NCBI GenBank assembly: GCA_964462535.1 | Contig: CAYWXV010000005.1 | Location: 1-64,000 of the forward strand | Direction: 5' to 3' | Origin: CAYWXV01 sp964462535 | Lineage (GTDB): Bacteria; Bacteroidota; Ignavibacteria; OLB7 | Length of the DNA: 64,000 nucleotides | Shown here: piece by piece, positions 35,029-42,743 of the stretch | Layout: every line of letters starts with the position of its first letter | Numbering within the stretch: position 1 is the stretch's first letter | Notes under the pieces: model-generated | Told to the model about the DNA's origin: nothing | Seen by the model: only the letters and a program-made list of their open reading frames with translations | Database searches by the model: none | Translations under genes and position numbers: made by a program

Positions 35029-37851
35029 CTACATTCCCGACTTCGGCTCAGGATTCTGAATGATGCGGAGAAGATTCTCCCCGGTAAAGAAGCGCTCCGC
35101 TGCCGTCTGAAGGTCCTTCGCCGTCACTGCCTGAACCAGACGATCTTCCTGCGGTATCGTGGTAGGATCCTCCTGATTCAGGTATCTCGATTGAAGCGCT
35201 CCGAGCCAGAAGGAGTTCTCCTTCAGACGTGTCTCGCGCTCACGAAGATGAATCTCCTTCGCCTTGCCCAGCTCTTCGGCATTGGGTCCTTCCTTCTTGA
35301 ACTTCTCCACCACCGCCATCGCCTTGTTGATCATGTCACTTACACGATCAGGTGCACAGCCGAAGTTGATGAAGATGTCGTACGTCGGTGTCGGAATGCG
35401 GCCCATGTTCGGATACGCGCTGACGGAGTAGACGCCGCCACTCTCTTCACGAAGCGATTCCCGAAGACGGATGTCCAGGATGTCGCAGATCATGTTGATG
35501 TAGAAGCGGTTCTCGCGATTGTATTCGAATGTGCCGTTGTAGTCCAGAACGACGGTGCTCTTGGGGTCCAGCCCCTTCTGAATCTCCCTCGTCACGTTTC
35601 CCCTGAGCGTGCTCATGTTCCAGTCCTTCCATGTCTCCTGTCGTCTGCTGGACGGCAGAGCGGCCAGATACTGCTCGCATAGACGGCGCATGTCCGAGAG
35701 GACGAAGTTCCCCACAAAGACGAAGGTGAAATCACCCATATCAGCAAACCGATCTTTGTACACGGCGAGCGCTCGATCAAGGTTTAGTTGGTCGACATAC
35801 GCCTGATCCAGGAACCGACGACGGGGACTGTTTCCAGCCAGCGCCGCTCGCACGCTATCGACAAATACCTGCTGTGGATCGGCCGCGCGGTTCTTGGCGG
35901 CGGCGGTCAGTTGCTGTTTCATCACGTTGAACGCCGTCTCGTCTCGACGAGGTGCGGTCGAATAGAGATAAATCAACTGCATCATCGTCTCGAGGTCTTT
36001 CGGCGTGGACGATCCGCTGAAGCCCTCCGTCAACTCGTTGATGACGGGACTTACCCTGACGTCCTTGCCGGAGAGTGCCTTACCGAGGTCGACAAGCGTG
36101 AACTCTCCTACCCCCGATTGGGCAACGATCCCTGCCGCCGTTGACGCTGGTACGAGATCGGCATCGCTTACGAGCGAGAGTCCCCCGGGACTGAACGCCG
36201 ACATGAGGATCTCGTCGTTCTTGAAATCCGTCGGCTTCAGCACGACGTGAACGCCGTTTGAGAGAGTCCACTCCACCACGCTGATGTCGGCAAGCGTTTT
36301 CTCACCCACAACTTTGCCTGCGACGGGCATCTTCGGAAGGAGGGGCTTGTCGTTGGTCTTGTCGACATACGCGGCAATCTGCGAGCCGGCCACCTTCGCA
36401 AAGACCGACATCGTCTGCGCTTCGGTCGGCACCGTCACACCCTCCTTCTCCGGCGCCGACATCGTCACAACGCGATTCTCATCGGTAATCAGAGGGGCGA
36501 ACGCCCTATTGACGTCGTCGAGTGTAACCTTCGGAATGTACTTCTGAACCATCGCGTACTCGTAAGCGATGCCCGGGGCTGATTCTCTCCCGAGGAAGTA
36601 CGAAACGAGCTCGCGGCAGTAGTTGCCCGACTCCGTCTTGTCCCGTTCATTGTAGTAGCTCTCGTAGTTCGTCAGCAGGTCTGCGATAGCTCGATCCAGC
36701 TCCCCCTGCGTGAATCCATGGCGACGCGCCCGCTCCAGCTCAGTCAGGGCCGCTTCAAATCCACGAAGATGCCCGTTGTCCTCGACGGTGACCGTGAGAC
36801 TCATCATACGCTTGGCGTTGTTGAATTCCCAGACCCCCGCCCGAGCGTTCAGGAATGGTGGGTTGGCGGAGCGAGCAATCTCATTGAGGCGATCGTTCAC
36901 CATCGATGCTGCCATCTGCTCGATAAGTGAGTTCCTGTAATCACCCACCGTAACGTGCGACACGGGATCGTGCTTGAAGTAGACATTGACATCCGATCCA
37001 CGTGCCTCAGGATCGGTGACCGCAACGAACAGGGTCCCCTTGTTGTCGGGTATCGCCACCTTGGGTCTGGCTGGAGCATTCTTCGCGGCCGGAATCGAGC
37101 CGAAATGCTTCTTGATGATCGCCTCAATCTTGTCCGGATCGTAATCACCAACCACAATGACGGCCATCAGGTCGGGCCGGTACCAGTCGCGATAGAACTC
37201 GCGCAACACATCGTGCTTGAAGTTCTGAATCACCTCCGGAAGGCCGATGGGAACCCGTACGCCATACGATGATCCTTGGAACATCACAGGAAACGTCTTG
37301 TCCCGCATGCGGGCCCCCGCACCCCTGCTCAGTCTCCACTCTTCCATGATCACGCCCCGCTCATCATCGATCTCCTTGTCCTCCATCAAGACGTTGTGGG
37401 CCCAGTCCTCCAGGATCTGCATTCCTTTGTCGATGACCTTTGGGTCCTCGGCCGGGAGCTGGAGCATATAGACGGTTTCGTCAAACGACGTGTAGGCGTT
37501 CAGGTCGGCCCCGAACCGCATGCCAATGCTCTCGAGAAAGTTGATGAGGTCGTGCTTGTGGAAGTTCTTCGTTCCATTGAAAGCCATGTGCTCAACGAAA
37601 TGGGCCAGCCCCTGCTGGTCGTCACGCTCGAGCACGGAGCCGGCGTTGACCGCGAGGCGCAGTTCAAGGCGCTTCTCGGGCTTTGCATTTCGACGGATGA
37701 AGTAGGTCAGGCCGTTGGGGAGTTTCCCTGTGCGGACCGCCGGATCGAGGCCCAGCTTGTCACCAAGATCCCCGACCTTCTGTGCCATTGCGGCATTCGC
37801 CACAAGGAGAAGGGCAACGGCCGCAAGGATCGATCGCGTGAATCGGTTCAT
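35029..37851 (-). CDS. M16 family zinc peptidase (insulinase/PqqL-like)
   Basis: A 940-residue secreted metalloprotease with a signal peptide (residues 1-23, ending AMA). The inverted zinc motif HFVEH is at residues 84-88 and the distal Glu ligand at about E164 (DDERGV), so the first M16 domain is catalytically intact. Two M16 pairs follow, the second half starting near residue 510 without a zinc motif. This is the single-chain arrangement of PqqL/pitrilysin-like enzymes, which degrade peptides in a closed chamber, here in the periplasm or outside the cell. ATG 37851. It follows the acetyltransferase gene by 99 bases and is closed by a terminator. Confidence 0.94.
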   Translation of the reverse strand: MNRFTRSILAAVALLLVANAAMAQKVGDLGDKLGLDPAVRTGKLPNGLTYFIRRNAKPEKRLELRLAVNAGSVLERDDQQGLAHFVEHMAFNGTKNFHKHDLINFLESIGMRFGADLNAYTSFDETVYMLQLPAEDPKVIDKGMQILEDWAHNVLMEDKEIDDERGVIMEEWRLSRGAGARMRDKTFPVMFQGSSYGVRVPIGLPEVIQNFKHDVLREFYRDWYRPDLMAVIVVGDYDPDKIEAIIKKHFGSIPAAKNAPARPKVAIPDNKGTLFVAVTDPEARGSDVNVYFKHDPVSHVTVGDYRNSLIEQMAASMVNDRLNEIARSANPPFLNARAGVWEFNNAKRMMSLTVTVEDNGHLRGFEAALTELERARRHGFTQGELDRAIADLLTNYESYYNERDKTESGNYCRELVSYFLGRESAPGIAYEYAMVQKYIPKVTLDDVNRAFAPLITDENRVVTMSAPEKEGVTVPTEAQTMSVFAKVAGSQIAAYVDKTNDKPLLPKMPVAGKVVGEKTLADISVVEWTLSNGVHVVLKPTDFKNDEILMSAFSPGGLSLVSDADLVPASTAAGIVAQSGVGEFTLVDLGKALSGKDVRVSPVINELTEGFSGSSTPKDLETMMQLIYLYSTAPRRDETAFNVMKQQLTAAAKNRAADPQQVFVDSVRAALAGNSPRRRFLDQAYVDQLNLDRALAVYKDRFADMGDFTFVFVGNFVLSDMRRLCEQYLAALPSSRRQETWKDWNMSTLRGNVTREIQKGLDPKSTVVLDYNGTFEYNRENRFYINMICDILDIRLRESLREESGGVYSVSAYPNMGRIPTPTYDIFINFGCAPDRVSDMINKAMAVVEKFKKEGPNAEELGKAKEIHLRERETRLKENSFWLGALQSRYLNQEDPTTIPQEDRLVQAVTAKDLQTAAERFFTGENLLRIIQNPEPKSGM

Positions 37852-37950
37852 GATATCCGGATTACTGTGTGTATGATCTGAAGTGTGCTATTGCTGATAG
37901 GGATTGCCCGCTCGCTCCCTTGACGCCCAGTCCAGGTCGCAACTTGAGGG

Positions 37951-38436
37951 TCACCGATAATGCTCTCCATTCGGGATACTGATGCGATAGACCGTCCACT
38001 CATCCATCGGTTGGGCGCCAAGCATCGTGTAGAACCGGATAGCGGGTTCGTTCCAGTTGAGGACGCTCCATTCCATTCGACCGTACGCGCGTTCGGCGGC
38101 TAATCCACGCAGACTCTCGAGGAGCCCACGTCCCAGCCCTCGTCCCCTGTATTCCGGAAGCACGAACAGATCTTCCAGGTAGATCCCTGGGCGACCGCGG
38201 AAGGTCGAGTACGTCTTGAAGTAAAGTGCGAATCCGACAACAATCCCGTCACATTCAGCCACCAGCGCCTCGGCACATGGGTCGGGACCGAAGAGGGCCG
38301 CGTGAAGATCCTGTTCCGATGAATCGACGGCGTCAAGAAGACGTTCGTATCGGGCCAGTTCGCAAATGAGAGTGTGCAGAGCGGGAAGGTCAGCCGGAAC
38401 GGAAAAACGTATTCCGGGTTGCAGGGCATTCGACAT
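37951..38436 (-). CDS. GNAT family N-acetyltransferase (diamine acetyltransferase-like)
   Basis: A 161-residue acetyl-CoA-dependent acetyltransferase. The acetyl-CoA loop is LFVLPEYRGRGLGRGLL, preceded by the strand GIYLEDL and followed by the C-terminal AIRFYTMLGAQPMDEWTVYRI. That FYxxLGA/EW pattern resembles spermidine/diamine acetyltransferases, but the substrate is not certain. ATG 38436 has no convincing ribosome-binding site, and an in-frame start at 38478 is possible. It lies 48 bases after thiD on the same strand and may be read through from the thiamin operon; no thiamin role is implied. Confidence 0.88.
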   Translation of the reverse strand: MSNALQPGIRFSVPADLPALHTLICELARYERLLDAVDSSEQDLHAALFGPDPCAEALVAECDGIVVGFALYFKTYSTFRGRPGIYLEDLFVLPEYRGRGLGRGLLESLRGLAAERAYGRMEWSVLNWNEPAIRFYTMLGAQPMDEWTVYRISIPNGEHYR

Positions 38437-38484
38437 GGGGGGCAAATATCGGAATCGACGTCCTCGTGGGCCAGACAAAACCGG

Positions 38485-39279
38485 CTAGTCGTATCCGCCG
38501 CTGCGGTGCATCAACGGCCCCTTTCCCCGCCCAAGTCCAGGTGCCCGGCGAATTGCGGTGAATGTGTAATCACGCCCTCTCGCGACAGATTCAACAATCG
38601 TATACCCAAGGACCAGGTTTGCGCATATGGCTGAGGAGAGCGTGCAACCGGTTCCGTGTGTCGCGCGCGTGGTCAGGTAAGGATTGGTAAACGCATACGA
38701 CGTGGACTCACTAAGGAGAAGATCGAGGACGAGGCCGTTCGTGGGAGAGTCACCACCGGTAACCAACACCGAAGGGGCTCCAATGTCACGGAGGCGACGC
38801 GCAAGGTTCTCAGGATCTGTCGCATCCTCCGCTGATCCACCAACGAGTAGCACGGCTTCAGCTCTGTTCGGCGTCACGAGGGTCGCGCGTGGTATCAGCC
38901 TCGTCACAAGGACGGACACGCCCTCCTCCTCTAGCAAAGGCGTTCCAGAGGAGGATCGGATCACCGGATCCAGCACGACGGGAACAGTTCGCGGAAGATT
39001 GTCCAGAAATGCGGCGATCGCTTCAGCGTTGGCTGTAGTGGCGAGCATTCCAATCTTGACACCGGCAACCGGAAAGTCGTCCAGGACCGATTCGAGCTGG
39101 CGCGTAACCATCTCGGTGGACGTCGGCACCGTTGCTTGAACGCCAAGCGTATTCTGGGCGGTAAGAGCGGTCACCACCGTCGCGCCATAGACCCCATGGG
39201 CCTCGAAGGTCTTCAGATCCGCTTGAATTCCCGCCCCTCCACCCGAGTCGCTCCCGGCAATCGTCAGCACTACTTTCAC
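38485..39279 (-). CDS. thiD: Hydroxymethylpyrimidine/phosphomethylpyrimidine kinase ThiD
   Basis: Phosphorylates HMP and HMP-phosphate to HMP-diphosphate, the substrate of ThiE. The 264-residue ribokinase-fold protein starts VLTIAGSDSGGGAGIQADLKTF, which is diagnostic. It has VLDPVIRSSSGTPLL for the substrate site and the anion-hole/catalytic motif THGTGCTLSSAICANL near residue 215. The ATG at 39279 overlaps the stop of the TenI-like gene by four bases, so the pair is translationally coupled. Confidence 0.97.
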   Translation of the reverse strand: MKVVLTIAGSDSGGGAGIQADLKTFEAHGVYGATVVTALTAQNTLGVQATVPTSTEMVTRQLESVLDDFPVAGVKIGMLATTANAEAIAAFLDNLPRTVPVVLDPVIRSSSGTPLLEEEGVSVLVTRLIPRATLVTPNRAEAVLLVGGSAEDATDPENLARRLRDIGAPSVLVTGGDSPTNGLVLDLLLSESTSYAFTNPYLTTRATHGTGCTLSSAICANLVLGYTIVESVARGRDYTFTAIRRAPGLGRGKGPLMHRSGGYD

Positions 39280-39935
39280 GCGCCGCCCCTCCCGGCCTTT
39301 GCGACCTGGCCTCCCCCCCGTTGTTCGTGACCTCGCTCGATCAATCCACTCACCGCCAGCAGTCTGGCCGCGACATCGGCCACAGTAGCGGCGAAGAGGC
39401 CAACGGAAGCGACTCCGTGCGCCCCGGCTTCGATCACGCTCGAGACTCTATCCTCTGTGATGCCCCCTAGCGCGTAGACAGGGGCCGAGCAGACATTCAC
39501 GATGCCATTGAGCCCGTCAAGCCCGATCCCGGGGTGGCCAGGCTTCGATGGCGTCGGAAACACGGGACTCGCGATCAGATATGACGGGTTCATACTCACG
39601 GCATGCTCAGCTTCTCTCGTCGAATGAACGGAGAGCCCAATCGGGATTGAACGGACGGACGTAGGAACATGAGCAATCATGGAATATGGGAGGTGGAGAA
39701 ACGTTGCATTGGGGAGAAGGAAGGCGTTGCCCCCCAAGAAGACGTTCGGGGGGAGAGGACGTGATGCCATACCAGCGCCCAGCCCCCTCACCTTTACCTC
39801 GTCGTGTTCGGGATCGCGGAGCATCAACCCGATGGGAACGTTGCCGATCATCGCAGCCGCGGCAACGATCCGCTCCGCACCCGCAAGCGTCGACGCAATT
39901 GAAATGATGCGGACGTCACTCGGGAAGACCAACAT
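39276..39935 (-). CDS. TenI/ThiE-superfamily protein, probable thiazole tautomerase
   Basis: A 219-residue protein of the thiamin phosphate synthase/TenI superfamily. The C-terminal half keeps IGLSVHSTREAEHA, YLIASPVFPTPSKPGHPGIGLDGL and PVYALGGI, while the N-terminal half has diverged and lacks the QxRxK pyrophosphate site of ThiE. As a true ThiE exists at 34237-34872, this one is more likely a TenI-type thiazole tautomerase acting with ThiG. That assignment is inference. It overlaps thiG by 20 bases and thiD by 4. The last 20 residues are Gly/Arg-rich and probably disordered. Confidence 0.85.
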   Translation of the reverse strand: MLVFPSDVRIISIASTLAGAERIVAAAAMIGNVPIGLMLRDPEHDEVKVRGLGAGMASRPLPPNVFLGGNAFLLPNATFLHLPYSMIAHVPTSVRSIPIGLSVHSTREAEHAVSMNPSYLIASPVFPTPSKPGHPGIGLDGLNGIVNVCSAPVYALGGITEDRVSSVIEAGAHGVASVGLFAATVADVAARLLAVSGLIERGHEQRGGGQVAKAGRGGA

Positions 39936-40755
39936 CGATCATTCCCTCAGTCGGTGACGACGCGCGTGCGTAGAGTCTGGTCGGCATTCTGCCCGCTCTC
40001 CAGGCCCTACGCCCCCCCTCTATTGCAAGACGCATTGCGTGAGCCATTTCCACCGGGTGATGCGCCGACGCCACGGCCGTGTTCAATAGCACGCCGTCGG
40101 CACCAAGTTCCATGGCCCGTGCCGCGTCGCTGGCCGTGCCAATCCCGGCGTCAACGATCATAGGAATCTGCATGCGCTCGCGTATCAAAACCAGATTGTG
40201 AGGGTTCCGAATGCCAAGTCCGGTCCCGATCGGAGCAGCGAGTGGCATTACTGCCGCGCAGCCCATGTCCTGCAGTTTCAAACATGTGATCAAGTCATCA
40301 TTGCAGTACGGCAGGACTTGAAAACCTAGACTTACAAGCTCCGAACATGCCCGAAGGAGCTCTTCTGAATCGGGTAGAAGGGTGTCTTCGTCCCCAATGA
40401 CTTCGACCTTGATGAGATCAACCCCAAGGGCCTCACGCGCAAGCTGGGCGGTGAGGATCGCGTCCCGTGCTGTGTAGCAGCCGGCGGTATTTGGAAGGAG
40501 CGCGTATCGATCGCGATCGATGTAGTCAAGGACGGACTGAGATGACGGATCGGACAGATTGAGCCGGCGAATCGACACCGTCAAGATCTCGGTCCCCGAG
40601 GCTTCGATCGACCGGAGCATGATCTCCGGGTTCGGGTACCGACTGGTCCCCAATAGGAGGCGTGAAGAAAACGACCTCCCGGCAAGCTCTAGTCGATCCA
40701 CGGCACTCCCCGGCGCTTGACCGGTATCAAGTTCGGTGTGGGCGTCGATGCTCAT
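39916..40755 (-). CDS. thiG: Thiazole synthase ThiG
   Basis: Assembles the thiazole phosphate from deoxyxylulose phosphate, dehydroglycine and ThiS thiocarboxylate. A 279-residue TIM barrel with LLLGTSRYPNPEIM, VSIRRLNL, LLPNTAGCYTARDA, DLIKVEVIGDEDTLLPD, PIGTGLGIRNP and IVDAGIGTASDAA, in family order. The catalytic Lys is in LIKVEV. A ggaggg sequence, which sits inside the final thiS codons, lies eight bases before ATG 40755. An in-frame GTG at 40764 is directly on top of that site and was rejected. It is coupled to thiS upstream and the TenI-like gene downstream. Confidence 0.97.
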   Translation of the reverse strand: MSIDAHTELDTGQAPGSAVDRLELAGRSFSSRLLLGTSRYPNPEIMLRSIEASGTEILTVSIRRLNLSDPSSQSVLDYIDRDRYALLPNTAGCYTARDAILTAQLAREALGVDLIKVEVIGDEDTLLPDSEELLRACSELVSLGFQVLPYCNDDLITCLKLQDMGCAAVMPLAAPIGTGLGIRNPHNLVLIRERMQIPMIVDAGIGTASDAARAMELGADGVLLNTAVASAHHPVEMAHAMRLAIEGGRRAWRAGRMPTRLYARASSPTEGMIDVGLPE

Positions 40756-40760
40756 GCGTT

Positions 40761-40964
40761 TCACCCTCCCTGCAAGGCAGTGATGATTTCGATTCTATCC
40801 CCCTCCTCCACAATCTTCGCGTGCCACTCGGCGCGCGGCACGATCCTATCGTTGACAGCAACGGCAATACCGGGCCTGGATGGATCGATCCCCCTATCCA
40901 TCAAGAGTTGAGAAATGCTCGAAGGGCTGATTGAGGCCGGTGATCCGTTAAGAAGCACGTTCAT
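40761..40964 (-). CDS. thiS: Sulfur carrier protein ThiS
   Basis: A 67-residue ubiquitin-fold protein starting MNVLLNGSPA and ending in the diagnostic Gly-Gly (TALQGG), the site of adenylation and thiocarboxylate formation. ATG 40964 lies inside the end of thiO (17-base overlap). A longer in-frame reading back into thiO is not credible. No thiF gene, normally needed for ThiS adenylation, is visible in this window. Confidence 0.95.
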   Translation of the reverse strand: MNVLLNGSPASISPSSISQLLMDRGIDPSRPGIAVAVNDRIVPRAEWHAKIVEEGDRIEIITALQGG

Positions 40965-42075
40965 GAAAGCGGGCGGGTGTGAACTGTTCGAGCCACGGAG
41001 ATGTGACGGAGCCGTGAAGATGAGCCGCGAGGATTTCGGCGGCGAATGGCGCAAATAATATTCCGTGCCGGTAGTAACCCGCAGCGACGTAAACACCTGG
41101 GATGTCGGTCTCCCCCAACATAGGCAAGTGGTCGACGGTTGCAGGTCGAAACCCGGTTCGAGTCTCGATCAGCGGGAGTTCGTGAACGGCCGGCACGCAT
41201 TCACGCGCGGAGCGGAGGAGTTCGTACACCTCGCCGACGGTTACGCTCGAATCGAATCCCTTATCCTCGCTGCTGGCACCAACCACAATCGTACCGTCGG
41301 TCTTGGGTACAAGGTAGACTTCGGGCGTTCGAACAACGTGCGTGATGACCTGGAAGTGGCTCTGGTCAAGACGAAGTATCTGTCCCTTGACAGGTCGAAG
41401 TGCATGACCCAGCTCCGGGTCAATCTGGTTGAGAAGCCTGTTGTCTGCCCCCGGAGCGATCACGGCGCGCGCGGACGTAAACGTGCTACCCGATGTCTCG
41501 ATCGACACGTGTCCGTTCGCTGCAAGGATCGATACCGGACCGATACCGGACGCTACTTCCACGCCGTGTTGCCGCAAGGACACAAGGAGGGCGTCGATCA
41601 GCCTACGATTATGCACCTGGTGATCGTGGGTGGAGAAGATGCCACCTGGAATACCCGGAGCCACGTAGGGCTCCATGTCGCGAATGTCATATCCCGTCTT
41701 CCACTCTACTGGCAACCCTAGCCGCTGCTGCTCCTGAAATGAATGGCGCAGCAGAGAAAGCTGATCGCGATCAACAGCGACGAAGAGCGTCCCCTCAGTC
41801 CGATACCCTATGTCAATTCCGGTTTCGCGCTCCAGTTCGTCGACGAAGGGGGGATAGTAGTCGAGAGCGCAACGACCGAACTCTGCAAGTGGTCGCTCCT
41901 CCAGACGAGCTTCGATCAGCGGTGCCAGCATTCCAGCGGCCGCCCAGCTCGCCCCCTGCCCCGGTGTGCCCTGCTCGATAACCAGGACACGAGCACCCAG
42001 CTTCGCAAGTGCACGCGCAACAGTAAGCCCGGCAATGCCGGCACCGGCAACGGAGAAATCGTACTGCATTGGCAT
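40948..42075 (-). CDS. thiO: Glycine oxidase ThiO
   Basis: An FAD-dependent oxidase that turns glycine into dehydroglycine for ThiG, the oxygen-requiring alternative to ThiH. The 375-residue DAO-family protein has the FAD motif VAGAGIAGLTVARALAKLGA at the N-terminus, GASWAAAGMLAPL, and the C-terminal FAD-binding segment with ETRTGFRPATVDHLPMLGE and YYRHGILFAPFAAE. ATG 42075 and ATG 42069 are both possible. It is the first gene of the thiO-thiS-thiG-tenI-like-thiD run. Choice of ThiO suggests an aerobic or facultative lifestyle. Confidence 0.95.
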   Translation of the reverse strand: MPMQYDFSVAGAGIAGLTVARALAKLGARVLVIEQGTPGQGASWAAAGMLAPLIEARLEERPLAEFGRCALDYYPPFVDELERETGIDIGYRTEGTLFVAVDRDQLSLLRHSFQEQQRLGLPVEWKTGYDIRDMEPYVAPGIPGGIFSTHDHQVHNRRLIDALLVSLRQHGVEVASGIGPVSILAANGHVSIETSGSTFTSARAVIAPGADNRLLNQIDPELGHALRPVKGQILRLDQSHFQVITHVVRTPEVYLVPKTDGTIVVGASSEDKGFDSSVTVGEVYELLRSARECVPAVHELPLIETRTGFRPATVDHLPMLGETDIPGVYVAAGYYRHGILFAPFAAEILAAHLHGSVTSPWLEQFTPARFHERAS

Positions 42076-42743
42076 GGCTGGTGTCTTGGCGGGGGCGCAC
42101 AGGGAATGTCTGGTTCAGAACGCCCCTATCGCCCATATTCAGCGCGGAAGATACACAATCGTTCAGTTGACCATGATGGAGCTACGGCTTGTCACGATCG
42201 GCCCCACCCGCGCTTCGACCCTCGCTACTCCGCGCCCGACGGCATCTACGCTGCAGGGCTTCGTGAGTCAGGTATCGACCCTTGCGACACGTGGGCACAG
42301 GTGACATTTTCGGATCGGCACGTGCGGAACATTCGCACCGGATACCTTTGCCAGTATGGTGGTTGTATGTGAGGCCGGGACCGTGCAGGCCAGAAGATCG
42401 TTACGCTCACACGACGCTTCAAATCAACTCGGTCAGATGACACGATTGTTTCGGCCCGATGGCGCATTGTCTAGCGCACGTTTACGAGCCGGTGTGACGA
42501 TTCGGTGCACGGCGGGTATCTATCAACAGGGGACGAACGCGTTTCGACGTTGTCCGCAGAATCTGATGTACGACGCTGGGCAAGCCTGGCGGGAATGAGC
42601 AGTCGCTCACGTGCATCGGATAGCGGACGAGATGGACCACCTGGTTTCCAAGCACAAGGCAACTCCACGTTGGGCCGGCAACGAGCAGGCAAATTCGATT
42701 GGCCCGCTCGGTTCGACGATCAACACATTGGGTATTCACGATC
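42076..42743. other. Intergenic region without a recognisable gene
   Basis: About 670 bases between divergent thiO and the subtilase gene. Short open frames exist on both strands, but none has a recognisable product, good start context or signal peptide. No THI-box motif was found on the thiO side. It presumably holds both promoters; nothing specific could be assigned. Confidence 0.6.

Noticed and set aside
41743..42372. 209-codon plus-strand frame overlapping thiO and its upstream region
   Set aside because: Mostly antisense to thiO and lacking any recognisable domain or ribosome-binding site.
42076..42743. Second TPP riboswitch ahead of thiO
   Set aside because: The reverse complement was read for gctgaga and accctttgaacctgat-type sequences and none was found.
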